DNA of 64,000 nucleotides from Verrucomicrobiales bacterium (GCA_002715965.1 PBAL01000045.1:1-64000), one strand, 5' to 3'. Shown: positions 42,578 through 52,142, counted from the stretch's first letter. Numbers and translations: made by a program. The notes: generated by a model not told the origin, from the sequence alone.

Positions 42578-43051
42578 ATGCGACATACGATTTCGATTCT
42601 GGTGGAAAACAAGTTCGGCGTGCTGACGCGCATCGCCGGTTTGTTCAGTGGACGCGGTTTCAACATTGATTCCCTCAACGTCGCCCCGACCCAGGACCCA
42701 AACGTCTCCCGCATGTCGATCGTCACCCGCGGGGATGACGCGACGCTGGAACAGATCGTCAAGCAGCTGAACAAGCTGGTCGATGTGCTGAAGGTGCTGG
42801 ACTTCCGCGATGGCGAATACATCGACCGGGAATTGATTCTCGTGAAGGTGGCCGTGGATTCGAAGTCACGCGCCGAGGTAATGCAGATCTGCGACATCTT
42901 CCGCTCCAAGATCGTGGACGTGCAGGCGAAGAGCCTGACGATCGAAATCACGGGTGGCGAAGGGAAGATCAACAAGTTCCTGGATCTGATGTCGGCCTAC
43001 GGCATCACGGACATCACGCGCACGGGCAAGGTCGCCCTGCCGCGCAAGTAG
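42578..43051 (+). CDS. ilvN: acetolactate synthase small (regulatory) subunit
   Basis: A 157-residue regulatory subunit of acetohydroxyacid synthase, which binds valine and activates and feedback-controls the catalytic subunit. The N-terminal ACT domain is HTISILVENKFGVLTRIAGL, then FSGRGFNIDSLNVAPT. The C-terminal domain includes ELILVKV and KSLTIEITGGEGKINKF. The length fits the short bacterial form. No ilvB lies next to it, so the catalytic subunit must be elsewhere. It is followed 87 bases on by ilvC, and the leader region upstream looks like an attenuator. Confidence 0.94.
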   Translation: MRHTISILVENKFGVLTRIAGLFSGRGFNIDSLNVAPTQDPNVSRMSIVTRGDDATLEQIVKQLNKLVDVLKVLDFRDGEYIDRELILVKVAVDSKSRAEVMQICDIFRSKIVDVQAKSLTIEITGGEGKINKFLDLMSAYGITDITRTGKVALPRK

Positions 43052-43138
43052 TTGGATTTACCAAGGCGGAGTCCTCACCGCCGGATTGAAGATTGAACAA
43101 CACCGGAGCGCCGAGGACAGCGTTCCTGCCAATATACT

Positions 43139-44164
43139 ATGCCTGCAAAAGTCTATAAGGATAAGGACGCCGATCTGGGCGTGCTCGCAGATAAAACCCT
43201 GGCCGTGCTCGGCTTCGGCTCCCAAGGTCACGCCCACGCGCTCAACCTCAAGGACAGCGGTCTCAACGTCATCATCGGCCTCTACAAGGGCAGCAAATCG
43301 ATCCCCGTCGCCAAGAAGGCCGGCTTCAAGGTCGTCACCACCGGCGAAGCGGTGAAGCAGGCCGACGTGATCTTTGTGGGATTGCCCGACACCAAGCAGG
43401 GCAAGGTCTACAAGGAAGACATCGCGCCAAACCTTTCCGCGGGCAAGACACTGCTCTTCTCCCACGGCTTCTCGATTCACTACAAGACCGTCGTTCCTCC
43501 GAAGGATGTGAACGTTGTGCTGGTCGCGCCGAAGGGCCCGGGCCACACCGTTCGCGGCCAGTATGTCGAAGGCAAGGGCGTGCCTTCGTTGATCGGCGTT
43601 TACCAGAACGCCGATCGCAAGGCCAAGAAGATCGCGCTCGCCTGGGCCAAGGGCATTGGCGGCACGCGCGCCGGCGTTCTGCAGACGGACTTCAAGGAAG
43701 AGACCGAGACGGATCTCTTCGGCGAACAGACCGTGCTTTGCGGTGGCCTGACCGCCCTCGTCCTCGCCGGCTACGAAACGTTGGTTGAAGCGGGTTACGC
43801 TCCGGAGATGGCCTACTTCGAGTGTCTCCACGAAGTGAAGCTCATTTCCGATCTCATGAATGAGTCCGGCGTAAGCGGCATGCGTTTCTCCATCTCCGAA
43901 ACCGCGAAGTGGGGCGACGTTCTCACCGGCCCGAAGATCATCGATGCCGGCGTGAAGAAGCGCATGAAGAAGGCGTTGAAGGAAATCCAGAACGGCAAGT
44001 TCGCCCGCGAATGGGTTGCTGAATACGAAGGCGGTTACAAGACCTACAAGAAGCTCCTGAAAGCCGGCGAAAAGCACGACATAGAGAAGGTCGGCGCCCG
44101 TCTCCGAGGCATGATGCCGTGGATGAAGAAGCACGACACCAAGGGAGCCCAAGGCGCATACTAA
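43139..44164 (+). CDS. ilvC: ketol-acid reductoisomerase, class I
   Basis: A 341-residue NADPH-dependent enzyme of branched-chain amino acid synthesis, which isomerises and reduces 2-acetolactate. The nucleotide loop GFGSQGHAHALNLKDSG is near the N-terminus. The catalytic C-terminal knot domain is DLFGEQTVLCGGLTALV, with conserved Glu and Asp residues, and the region ending SETAKWGD. The length identifies class I (about 340), not the long plant/E. coli form. It is downstream of ilvN in the same orientation and ends in a strong terminator. Confidence 0.95.
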   Translation: MPAKVYKDKDADLGVLADKTLAVLGFGSQGHAHALNLKDSGLNVIIGLYKGSKSIPVAKKAGFKVVTTGEAVKQADVIFVGLPDTKQGKVYKEDIAPNLSAGKTLLFSHGFSIHYKTVVPPKDVNVVLVAPKGPGHTVRGQYVEGKGVPSLIGVYQNADRKAKKIALAWAKGIGGTRAGVLQTDFKEETETDLFGEQTVLCGGLTALVLAGYETLVEAGYAPEMAYFECLHEVKLISDLMNESGVSGMRFSISETAKWGDVLTGPKIIDAGVKKRMKKALKEIQNGKFAREWVAEYEGGYKTYKKLLKAGEKHDIEKVGARLRGMMPWMKKHDTKGAQGAY

Positions 44165-44189
44165 GACCTCACGACAAAACGATTCGCAA

Positions 44190-44216
44190 GAGCCGCTGAA
44201 AACAGCGGCTCTTTTT
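44190..44216 (+). terminator. intrinsic terminator after ilvC
   Basis: A perfect nine-base stem, GAGCCGCTG with CAGCGGCTC, loop AAAA, followed by TTTTT. It starts 26 bases after the ilvC stop and ends the ilvN-ilvC transcript. Confidence 0.9.
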
Positions 44217-44274
44217 CATTCGTCCTTGAACCTTTTCAAGAACTTCGGTGTAGCCAGATTCCCAGTTCTGCGCC

Positions 44275-44535
44275 CTACGAACATAGATTGGACATCAACG
44301 GAGCCATGCCCAGCCGCGACTGCCATTCCGCGGATAATCTCCGGCCCAGCGGAAACCGCGTTTGATCGAGCGTGTGAACCTGGCCGAATTCCGCCTTGAG
44401 GAACTGAATCGCGTGGCCGTTTGCAAACCGGACGTCCTTGTGTTCATTGGCAGGGGGTGTGATGAGAACGACCAGTGCCGTCAACACTGCCACCCCGATC
44501 AACACGCAGATCCCGGTTTTTCCTCTCGCTGGCAT
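44275..44535 (-). CDS. short hypothetical protein with N-terminal membrane segment
   Basis: An 86-residue ORF starting with ATG. After a charged N-terminus (PARGKTG) comes a strongly hydrophobic stretch, ICVLIGVAVLTALVVLI, then a soluble part, FANGHAIQFLKAEFG. It may be a single-span or exported small protein, or a truncated relic. I recognise no family. The flanking 44536-44793 gap contains only the repeat at 44715-44749. Confidence 0.35.
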   Translation of the reverse strand: MPARGKTGICVLIGVAVLTALVVLITPPANEHKDVRFANGHAIQFLKAEFGQVHTLDQTRFPLGRRLSAEWQSRLGMAPLMSNLCS

Positions 44536-44714
44536 TGCTTGATTTGACGATGTCTCGAGGACGAATTAAATCCTCGTGCCTCTCGGGTCTGTTCGAGAAC
44601 CAATGCTCCCGCAGATTCAGTTGAGGCAAATCTGTGGGCAGCCATTTGTCATCTCGGTGTCGATGTTTTCGAACAGGCCATAGTATTGCGTCATTCGTGA
44701 ATTGACGGGTTGCT

Positions 44715-44749
44715 CCTAATCTTTGTCTTCATCCTTGTCTCAATCTCCC
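44715..44749. repeat. copy of the interspersed repeat motif (reverse orientation)
   Basis: The complement of this stretch reads GACAAGGATGAAGACAAAGA, very close to GACAACGATGAAGACAAGGA at 36427-36460. It lies between the small ORF at 44275 and the end of the DUF1080 gene. Confidence 0.5.
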
Positions 44750-44793
44750 TTCACGATGAGGTGTTCATTTCATTGGTGACGGAGCACTATCCG

Positions 44794-46305
44794 TCAGTGC
44801 CCGGTGTAAAGGTCGCGCACACCGTCCTTCAAGCGATAGACAGTGCCGACTTCCTCCGCGGTGAGCACGCGATCGAAGACGGCCAGTTCATCCAAGTGTC
44901 CGACATAGGAAGCGCCAAGAACGAGGAACACTTGTGCGGGATTCCACTCGAAGGAAAGATCCCAGTTTTCGATCGTGCCCTGCGGCCTGCCGTTCATGTA
45001 GAGGCTTCCCTTGGGTTTTTTGCCGTTCACATTCTCCAAGGTGAATGCCACATGTGTCCACTTGTCCCGCGAGAATGGAGCGCGGGAAAGCTGCACCATC
45101 GGGCGTTTCTTGACCTGTTCCCATCCGAGGTTGTCCGGATTCCAGATGTCCATGCGCGGACGAATGGCATAACGGAAATAGCGCGGGCTGTGGTCTTTCG
45201 ACCATTCGAGGAAGATGAATCCATTCTTGCTGCTGTCGCCGACGATCTGAATCGGATCGCAGTAGCCCGGCTCAAGATCTTCATCAGGCGTCAGGCGCAG
45301 CCAGACGGACACGGTGGCGTTCCAGCTCTTGTCATTGTAGTTGAGAATACCCGGATGTTTGTACGCGGGGCGAAAGCGGTTTTTTTTCGTGAAATGCAAA
45401 GCGCCACCGAACTTGCCGCCTTTCGGATCGACCACGACGTCCGCCGTGGGAACCGCGCGGGTCAACTGTTTGCCACGGACATAGCTGGAGCGATCTCCAC
45501 GTGAATAATCAGCGTCCAGTCCCTTGTCGAAGGATGCGTGCAGCGAAAGCGAACCGGCGAGGCTTTGCCGGGCAACTCTTGCTTCCGCGAGTAGTTTCTT
45601 CCCTTCGGCCTTGCCGATTTCACGAACAAATATGTTGCGCCAGCGGATTTCGCCCCCGTGGGTTTGCAGCATGATCGGTCCTTTCGCACGCAAGGGTTTG
45701 GAGCGGTCCCAGTAGTTGTGCATCACGCCATCGGCAACGAGCTTTCCGTTCAACCACACCCAGGTGTGCCCACCGATCTGTCGGATGAAGAACTGATTCC
45801 ATTCGCCAAAGGACGCATCGGCGTGCTGCATCGGATCACGGCCGGGCGATCCGGGCGCATTGTTGAAGAGACCGCCGGAACCGAGATGCGGCTTTCGGGT
45901 CGGGCGCTCGGGATCAAAGGCCTGGCCGGAGTCCCAGATCTGCACCTGAGGGGTGTAGCGCAGATAGATGCCGCTGTCGGCCTTGGCGACGGTCTTGTAT
46001 TCGAGCATGAATTCCATGTCGCCAAACTCCCCGACCGTATTCGCATACGGACCGTGGCCGTCGTTGACCAACTCGCCGTTCTCGACTGTCCAGTGCTTCG
46101 CAAATTCCTCCTTCTGCTGCGCGAGGTTCGCCTCACGCTTCTCGCCGCTCAATTTGGCGATTCGGTGGGGGTTCAATCCAGTCCATCCGCTGAGATCCTT
46201 GCCGTTGAACAGGGCGCGAAATCCCTTTGGAGGCTTGGTCGCGGCATATGCGTTCAGCGTGAATGCCACGGCGACGGCGAGAAATGTCAGGTGCTTCAAT
46301 TTCAT
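44794..46305 (-). CDS. secreted DUF1080 plus LamG-like protein
   Basis: A 503-residue protein with a signal peptide (LTFLAVAVAFTLNAYA). The first half is DUF1080 (3-keto-disaccharide hydrolase-like, concanavalin fold), with FRALFNGKDLSGWTG, DMEFMLEYKTVAKADSGIYL and GEWNQFFIRQIGGHTWVW. The second half is a LamG/concanavalin-like lectin domain (SLHASFDKGLDADYSRGD and DKWTHVAFTLENVNGKK, ending VGHLDELAVFDRVLTAEEV). Families like this bind or cleave polysaccharide outside the cell; catalytic activity of the DUF1080 half is not settled for most members. The gene is alone on its strand, with the OmpH-BamA terminator upstream of its start. Confidence 0.87.
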   Translation of the reverse strand: MKLKHLTFLAVAVAFTLNAYAATKPPKGFRALFNGKDLSGWTGLNPHRIAKLSGEKREANLAQQKEEFAKHWTVENGELVNDGHGPYANTVGEFGDMEFMLEYKTVAKADSGIYLRYTPQVQIWDSGQAFDPERPTRKPHLGSGGLFNNAPGSPGRDPMQHADASFGEWNQFFIRQIGGHTWVWLNGKLVADGVMHNYWDRSKPLRAKGPIMLQTHGGEIRWRNIFVREIGKAEGKKLLAEARVARQSLAGSLSLHASFDKGLDADYSRGDRSSYVRGKQLTRAVPTADVVVDPKGGKFGGALHFTKKNRFRPAYKHPGILNYNDKSWNATVSVWLRLTPDEDLEPGYCDPIQIVGDSSKNGFIFLEWSKDHSPRYFRYAIRPRMDIWNPDNLGWEQVKKRPMVQLSRAPFSRDKWTHVAFTLENVNGKKPKGSLYMNGRPQGTIENWDLSFEWNPAQVFLVLGASYVGHLDELAVFDRVLTAEEVGTVYRLKDGVRDLYTGH

Positions 46306-46409
46306 AATTCAGTTCGGATTGAGTGTTGCAAGTTATTGGAATGCGTTCCTGCGTATATACGAGCTGTCGGATTTGTCATTCGTAATCTTCTTCAGACCTC
46401 ACGTGCACG

Positions 46410-46435
46410 AAAAAAAGGCCGCCCGGAAGGCGGCC
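46410..46435 (-). terminator. intrinsic terminator of the bamA-ompH operon
   Basis: On the minus strand GGCCGCC pairs with GGCGGCC around TTCCG, followed by a seven-base T-run (the A-run 46410-46416 on the plus strand). It is 22 bases past the OmpH stop, as expected for a Rho-independent terminator. Confidence 0.85.
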
Positions 46436-46457
46436 ATTGGGAAGTGAATTCAGATGT

Positions 46458-47069
46458 TTATTTCGCCGGCGGCGCAGGGGTCACGACCGTCGGGCGAGCC
46501 GTGGGATCGCTGGCGTTGATCTGGGTGATGAAATCAGCGGTGAGGTCCGTGAGGCCGTTGGCGAAGAGCAGGAAGGGGACGCCCTGGATACCGTGATTGG
46601 AGCTGTCAAAGACGGCATTGTAGCCTTCGGCCTTGGCCTTGTCGTCGAGGATCTCGCGAAGTTCCTTCACGATCTTGTCGCGCATGTTGCGACGGGTCTC
46701 GTTGAGCTCGGCACGGGCGCTGCGGTCGAACTGCTGGAGGCTGCCTTCGATCTCGCGGATCTCTCGGAGCTTTGCTTCGGCGTCTGCCTTGCGCCGGTTT
46801 TGCTCGGCGAGTGAAACCGCCATGTCACTGGCGCTCTTGAGCAAACCCTTGTATTCCTCGTTCGCCTTCTTGAGGTCCTGCTCAATTTCCTTGCCACGTT
46901 CCTGGAGTTGATTGGCGCGGTCTTTGAGATTGAGGTCGGCCTGCTTGGTCTTCCAGTAGCTGTGAAAGACCTTGTTGAGATCAATGGCGGCGAGCTTGAG
47001 TGATTGCGCCTGCATCTGGGGCGCGGCGAGGGCAAGGGTGAGGGTCAGGAGTGAAATGAGTTTCTTCAT
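46458..47069 (-). CDS. OmpH/Skp-family periplasmic chaperone
   Basis: A 203-residue protein with a signal peptide (LISLLTLTLALAAPQMQA). It is mostly charged helix: after IDLNKVFHSYWKTKQADL comes a long Lys/Glu-rich coiled coil (about residues 40-130), then DDKAKAEGYNAVFDSSNHG. This is the Skp-like chaperone that carries outer-membrane proteins to BamA. It has a Pro/Thr/Ala tail (TARPTVVTPAPPAK). Its start lies 6 bases after BamA in the same orientation, the usual arrangement, and the operon ends at the terminator at 46410. Confidence 0.9.
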   Translation of the reverse strand: MKKLISLLTLTLALAAPQMQAQSLKLAAIDLNKVFHSYWKTKQADLNLKDRANQLQERGKEIEQDLKKANEEYKGLLKSASDMAVSLAEQNRRKADAEAKLREIREIEGSLQQFDRSARAELNETRRNMRDKIVKELREILDDKAKAEGYNAVFDSSNHGIQGVPFLLFANGLTDLTADFITQINASDPTARPTVVTPAPPAK

Positions 47070-47075
47070 GCTGTC

Positions 47076-49403
47076 TTAAAAGTCGCGGGTGAACCCGATG
47101 TCAAAGTTGAAGCGTCCGCGGCCCGAGTTGTTGTTGTCGTGATTGATCGGGAAGCCGTAGTCTAGGCGGAGCGGTCCGAGGTTGGGGATGTTGAGCCGCA
47201 CGCCGACACCGACGTTGTCCTGGTAGAACTGTTCGCCGCGTGACGAATTCGGATTAAAGCTCCATGCGCTGCTGTAGACATTACCGGCATCGTAGAACGC
47301 GGCCAGGCGGAGGCGTTCAATAATCGGGATGCTGTATTCGGCCGAACCGAACCAGTAGGTGTTGCCGCCGAAGGCCTCACCGATGGAATCGCGCGGGCTG
47401 ACGCGGGCAAAGCGATAACCGCGCAACGTGCGGGGACCACCGAGGAAGTAACGGTTGAAAAGACGGACGTTGTGGCCGCTGTAGCCTTGGATCGTTCCGA
47501 GGCGCCCCAGGATTTCCCAGGTGTGCCCTTCAGCGAATCCGGGGAAGTATTGCGAACCGCGCATTTCCGTGCGGATGAAGTCCGCCTCGCCACCGAGTCC
47601 GGCGAATTCGGTGATGAGTTCGACCTTTTGGCCCGCATTGGGGACGAGCCCGCCGCGCCGCGTGTCGTAGGTCAGGCCGGCACCAATCTTCGAAACCAGC
47701 TGCGTGCCGCTTTCGGCGCGGAGTTCGGGCGAGGCGTTTTCGGAGACGTCGGTGATTCCGACGTTTTCAAAGGTGTAACTCACGCGGCCACGCCAGAAGT
47801 CGTTCCAGAGCGCACGTTCCAGACCGAGTGATCCACCGGTCTGTTGTTCGTTGTAGAGCGTGCTGCGGAAGCTGGTCTCGCGGTGGTAGAGATCCACGCT
47901 GAAAGCGAGCTTACGATCGAAAAGCCACGGCTCGACGAAGCTGATCAGGTAATCCTGCCGGCGGCTACCCACTGTGGCGCGCATCCGTGCCTTTTGACCG
48001 CCACCGGTGAAGTTCGGGGGGTTGAAGATATCGAAGTTGCCCTGGGTGACTTCAACGAAGCCGACGAGGTTGTCGATCGTGCTGAAGCCGGCACCCATCG
48101 AGATGTTGCCGGTGTTGCGTTCCTCGACGTTGATGACGAGGTTCTTGCGGTTGGGCACTTCGGTCTCTTCGGGTTCGGAATCGACTTTCTCGAAGTAGTT
48201 CAGGCCCTCGAGACGTTCCTTGCTGAGGCGGACGCTGACCATGTCGAAGATTTCTCCTGGAGAGATGGCCAGTTCGCGACGAATGACCTTGTCCTTGGTC
48301 TTCGTGTTGCCCCGAATTTCGATCTTTTCGACGTACGACTTGTCACCTTCGGAAATCTGCCAATCGAGATCGATGTTTCCGGTGTCCACATTGGGCGTGC
48401 GGCGCGCTTCGATCCGGCTGTCGATGTAGCCTCTGGCGTCGTAGAAGTCGCGGACCGTGTCCGTATCGTCCTGCAACGCGACCGGCGTGAAAGTCTCGCC
48501 TGTGGTCATCGTGACACCTTCGGTGACCTGCTCGGTCGGGAAGAGTTTGTTCCCGGTATAAGAGACGCGGCCAACCTTGTATTGCTGCCCTTCGAAGACG
48601 TGGAACTTGATCACCATCTTCTTCTCTTCGGGGTATTCGAAGGTGATGTCGCTGATGGCAAAGTCGATGTAGCCTTCGTTGCGGTAGTATTCTTTGAGGC
48701 GTTCCTTGTCGTCCTCGAATTGGTCGTCCTTCAAAATGCCGCTCCCGGTCAGCCATGAGAAGGCCCAGCGATTGCGGGTCTTGATGACCTTGCGGAGTTT
48801 CTTTTGGCTGAAGGCCTGAGCCCCGACGAAGTCGACGCGCTCAATCTTGACCTTGGGTGCCTCGACGATCTGGAAGGTGACCGTGGAGCGACCGGATTTT
48901 TCGATGATCGCCGGATCGTATTTGACCTCGGTCTTCTGGTAACCGGACTTCTGGTACATCTCCTTGATCGCCTGGGCGTCGGCAAAGAGCTTGCGTTCGT
49001 CAAGCGGCTCACCGACTTCGGAGGTGATCTTCTTCTTGATCTTGCGATCGCTCCACTTCTTGTTGCCCTCGATGCGGATGTCAGTGAGGAGCGGTTTGCC
49101 CTGCACGACGTAGATCAGCTTCACGCCGGAGGTGAGCCGCTCCTGGGCCACGCGGATATTGTAGAAAAATCCGGTACCGTAGAGGTTGCGGACGTCGTCA
49201 TTCACGCTCGGCGTGCTCAATGGATCGCCCACTTTTACGCGGATGTTGGCGCGAATGAGTTCGTCGCTGACGGCCTCCGGCCCCACGTGCTTGACCTCGA
49301 TTGCCTGCACGACCGGCGCGGGTTGCGCGTAGCCGTATTGCGGTGCCCAAAAGATCAGCAGAGCCAGTAGAATGCTGTATCGTCGCAACAAAAGTTTTAT
49401 CAT
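47076..49403 (-). CDS. bamA: outer membrane assembly factor BamA
   Basis: A 775-residue outer-membrane barrel assembly protein with a signal peptide (YSILLALLIFWAPQYGYAQ). Five POTRA domains follow (about 30-420), seen as recurring SDELIRANIRVKVGDPLST, GNKKWSDRKIKKKITSEVGE, QKKLRKVIKTRNRWAFSWLT and GNTKTKDKVIRRELAISPGE. The beta-barrel has FVEVTQGNFDIFNPPNFTGG, with the lid motif in RGYRFARVSP, and ends with FNFDIGFTRDF, whose terminal Phe is typical. The open frame extends to 49472, but the ATG at 49403 gives the signal peptide. OmpH follows. Confidence 0.94.
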   Translation of the reverse strand: MIKLLLRRYSILLALLIFWAPQYGYAQPAPVVQAIEVKHVGPEAVSDELIRANIRVKVGDPLSTPSVNDDVRNLYGTGFFYNIRVAQERLTSGVKLIYVVQGKPLLTDIRIEGNKKWSDRKIKKKITSEVGEPLDERKLFADAQAIKEMYQKSGYQKTEVKYDPAIIEKSGRSTVTFQIVEAPKVKIERVDFVGAQAFSQKKLRKVIKTRNRWAFSWLTGSGILKDDQFEDDKERLKEYYRNEGYIDFAISDITFEYPEEKKMVIKFHVFEGQQYKVGRVSYTGNKLFPTEQVTEGVTMTTGETFTPVALQDDTDTVRDFYDARGYIDSRIEARRTPNVDTGNIDLDWQISEGDKSYVEKIEIRGNTKTKDKVIRRELAISPGEIFDMVSVRLSKERLEGLNYFEKVDSEPEETEVPNRKNLVINVEERNTGNISMGAGFSTIDNLVGFVEVTQGNFDIFNPPNFTGGGQKARMRATVGSRRQDYLISFVEPWLFDRKLAFSVDLYHRETSFRSTLYNEQQTGGSLGLERALWNDFWRGRVSYTFENVGITDVSENASPELRAESGTQLVSKIGAGLTYDTRRGGLVPNAGQKVELITEFAGLGGEADFIRTEMRGSQYFPGFAEGHTWEILGRLGTIQGYSGHNVRLFNRYFLGGPRTLRGYRFARVSPRDSIGEAFGGNTYWFGSAEYSIPIIERLRLAAFYDAGNVYSSAWSFNPNSSRGEQFYQDNVGVGVRLNIPNLGPLRLDYGFPINHDNNNSGRGRFNFDIGFTRDF

Positions 49404-49727
49404 GCCAATTAACGCTTGATTCAGTTCACAAACGGGACCGCGCCTTATGCCCGCAACCCCTCCGGACTGCAAGGAACTTCATCGGGAGTTATTCAGGGGG
49501 TGGGCAATCACGACCGAGGCAGTGGATCAGATGGGAATTCGAAAGCCGCAAACTCCAAATTCCAAGCCCCAAATAAGCATCAAATTCCAAGATTTGATCT
49601 GAGGCGCGGGCGTAATCTCTGGCGTTTTATTGGAAATTGAAGATGGGAGCTTCTATGGAGCTTGAGGCTTGGAGTTTTCGAGTTCCCGTCTAATCCCTGA
49701 CCTGTAATTGCTGATACTCTGTTTACC
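49404..49727. repeat. gap before bamA with interspersed tail repeat
   Basis: A 324-base gap between dnaB (ending at 49728) and bamA, both on the minus strand. It contains a stretch of repeated AATTCCAA blocks (49550-49600) and the motif AGCTTGAGGCTTGGAG at 49659-49674, which is also at 37893-37908. No gene is seen; the bamA promoter must be here. Confidence 0.45.
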
Positions 49728-51161
49728 TCACGCACCCTCGCTCACGCGGGAAACGCTCTCAAAGCGCGTGTATCCCTTCAAAAAGGTCAACGGAACATCG
49801 CCGGTGGGGCCGTTGCGTTGTTTGGCGATCAGCAGGTTCACCGGCACGCCGTCGTAATCGCCGGGCGCGTCATTGCCGTCGTCCTGCATCTTCGGCCGGT
49901 AAAGCATGCAGACCAGATCGGCGTCCTGCTCGATGGCCCCGGATTCGCGAAGGTCGGAGAGTTTTGGCGCGGCCCCGGATTCGCGCTTTTCAAGTTCGCG
50001 ATTGAGCTGGGCGAGGACGATGACGGGGACGTTCAGTTCCTTGGCGAGGGCCTTGATGCCGTTGGATATGTCCGCGATTTCCTGCTGTCGGTTGTCCGCG
50101 CGGGTCGCGGTGGAGCGAAGCAGCTGCAGGTAATCGATGACGAAAAGCTCGATCTTGTGCTGTTGCCACATGCGGCGCGCCTTGGCGCGGAGTTGCAGGA
50201 TTGAAAGGCCGGCGCTGTCGTCGATGAACAAGGGGGCCTTGGACATCTTGCTGGCCGCGGTGGTGAGTTTGGGAAAGTCGCGTTCGGCGAGGAAGCCCTC
50301 GCGGACGTTGCGCAGGTTCACCTTCGCCCGGGAGCAGAGCATGCGCAGGATCAGGGACTCGGCGGACATTTCGAGGCTGAAGACGCCAACGGGTTTCATG
50401 CTGTCGATGGCGACATGCTCGGCAATGTTCATGGCCAGCGAGGTCTTGCCCATGGAAGGACGCGCGGCAACCACGATCATTTCCGCGCCGTGCATCCCGG
50501 TGGTCATCTTGTCCAGGTCGGCAAAGCCGCTGGCGACGCCGGTGGTCATGCCCTGCTGCTGGTGGAAGGTCTCGATCTGCGAGATCGCCCCGTGGACGAG
50601 GTCCTTGATTCCCTTGTCCGCCTCGTCGTCACGGTCTTCGCTGATCTGCAGGACGTCCTTTTCAACTTCGTCCAGCAGGCCTTCCACATCACTGGTCTGT
50701 TCCGGATCGAAGACGCGTTCAACCACCTGGGTGCAGGTCCAAACCATGCGGCGCAGCAGGTGTTTCTCGCGAACGATCTCCAGGTAGAACGGGAGGTTCA
50801 GCGGGGAAGGCGTGGCTTCCTGGAGGGAGGTGACGAACTCGATCCCACCCAATGCTTCCAACTTGCCGGCGTCTTTGAGTTTCTGACGAACGGTGATGAC
50901 GTCAATGCCCTCCTTCTGATCGTACATTTCGACGAGGAGGTCATACAATTCCTGGTGACGCAGATCGTAGAAGGACTGAGAGCCGCGCTTGAGCTTTTCC
51001 AGGCAGTGTCCGATGCTCTCGACCGGATCGAGCAGCATGCAGCCGAGCACTCCGCGTTCGGCCTCCAATGAATGAGGCGGAACGCGGTCCAGAGGGGCGG
51101 CATCCGCTCGCTGGCGTCGGCGCGGATCTTGCAGGTTCTCGCGAGGCGGTTGCTCCGCCAT
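49728..51161 (-). CDS. dnaB: replicative DNA helicase DnaB
   Basis: A 477-residue hexameric replicative helicase. The N-terminal domain, after a basic linker, is VPPHSLEAERGVLGCMLL. The RecA-like domain has the Walker A ARPSMGKTSLA with Lys239. Walker B and later motifs follow, with IELFVIDYLQLL, VIVLAQLNRELE and LSDLRESGAIEQDADLV. There is no intein. The start at 51161 is preferred; the extension to 51215 is not family-like. It lies on the minus strand behind bamA but is separated by 324 bases. Confidence 0.95.
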   Translation of the reverse strand: MAEQPPRENLQDPRRRQRADAAPLDRVPPHSLEAERGVLGCMLLDPVESIGHCLEKLKRGSQSFYDLRHQELYDLLVEMYDQKEGIDVITVRQKLKDAGKLEALGGIEFVTSLQEATPSPLNLPFYLEIVREKHLLRRMVWTCTQVVERVFDPEQTSDVEGLLDEVEKDVLQISEDRDDEADKGIKDLVHGAISQIETFHQQQGMTTGVASGFADLDKMTTGMHGAEMIVVAARPSMGKTSLAMNIAEHVAIDSMKPVGVFSLEMSAESLILRMLCSRAKVNLRNVREGFLAERDFPKLTTAASKMSKAPLFIDDSAGLSILQLRAKARRMWQQHKIELFVIDYLQLLRSTATRADNRQQEIADISNGIKALAKELNVPVIVLAQLNRELEKRESGAAPKLSDLRESGAIEQDADLVCMLYRPKMQDDGNDAPGDYDGVPVNLLIAKQRNGPTGDVPLTFLKGYTRFESVSRVSEGA

Positions 51162-51364
51162 GTCGAGGGAATCGATCACGGGTTGATTTGAGCAGAGCCG
51201 TGGACGCCCGGGCAAAGCGTCAGCAAGCTACATGTCCACAGGTTTGAAGAATTCTGCGAATAACTTATCACCTTATTCGCAAGTCCTTCACAGGAATTGT
51301 CGGACTTGTCTGATGCGTCCGATGTGGATCACCTCCCCAATCATTGCATTTCCCTTTCCACCTG

Positions 51365-52126
51365 ATGGCGTCCCCCCGTCGAATGACACTCCACAGCGAG
51401 ACCATGAGCCTGATTCGGCAGATCACCGAAGACGAGGTGATGGGGCTGGGCAATTTTCTGAACGACGCCCAGATCGACCATTCCGAACTCCGCGCGCCGG
51501 GCTTCATCTTCAAGGGTGTGGAACTACAGTGCAGCGGTGTATTTTCCTTCGCCGGAGCAGATGTTCCGGAAGATGGGTTCCCGCTCAATACACCCGTGCA
51601 ACACATTGGCATCGGGCTGCCCGCGATTGATCTGGAGGTAACCGTGCAGGGTGACGGCGTGGACAACTCTTCGTATCGGGTCGATCTGATGAATCAGACC
51701 GGTGATTGCGCAGGCTTCACTGAACGACGAATTGAGTTTCCCGCCGGTTCGCCCGGTCGCATCGGCCTGCACCTGTTATTTGCCATCCTGGATTCCAGTG
51801 ATGAAGAACATTTCAAGAGCGCCAGTTGGCATGGAGTGTTTATTGACATGCTGACCTTCCTCCACACCAAAGGCCGCGCGACCGACCGCTTTCCCGGCTG
51901 GGAACTCATTCGTGCAGACAGCCGGGACTGGATCGTCTGTTTCGGGAAGGGTGACTGGGCGGTGGTCTTCACGACCAACGGCGACGGATTCATGGAACGC
52001 TACGCCTACAACATCACCGAATCACGCTGGGCTTACGGCCGAATTCCGATCGGGGCGTGCATCGTTTCGCACCATCTGAATGGCACACATGAGATCAGAT
52101 CCACGACGATTCCCGGCTTGAAGTGA
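51365..52126 (+). CDS. hypothetical protein, no recognised family
   Basis: A 253-residue protein without signal peptide or membrane spans. Visible features are LIRQITEDEVMGLGNFLNDA near the start, a Gly/Asp-rich VQGDGVDNSSYR, and a C-terminal WVVFTT-like beta stretch, DWAVVFTTNGDGFMERYAY. The pattern suggests a soluble beta-rich cytoplasmic protein. The start is uncertain: ATG codons at 51365, 51383 and 51404 are all in frame. It lies between the divergent dnaB gene and the convergent nucleotidyltransferase gene. No function is assigned. Confidence 0.6.
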   Translation: MASPRRMTLHSETMSLIRQITEDEVMGLGNFLNDAQIDHSELRAPGFIFKGVELQCSGVFSFAGADVPEDGFPLNTPVQHIGIGLPAIDLEVTVQGDGVDNSSYRVDLMNQTGDCAGFTERRIEFPAGSPGRIGLHLLFAILDSSDEEHFKSASWHGVFIDMLTFLHTKGRATDRFPGWELIRADSRDWIVCFGKGDWAVVFTTNGDGFMERYAYNITESRWAYGRIPIGACIVSHHLNGTHEIRSTTIPGLK

Positions 52127-52142
52127 AGGGAGGCTTCTGTCT

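Noticed and set aside
43058..44152. 364-codon minus-strand ORF opposite ilvC
   Set aside because: Antisense to ilvC; no domain and composition typical of a shadow.
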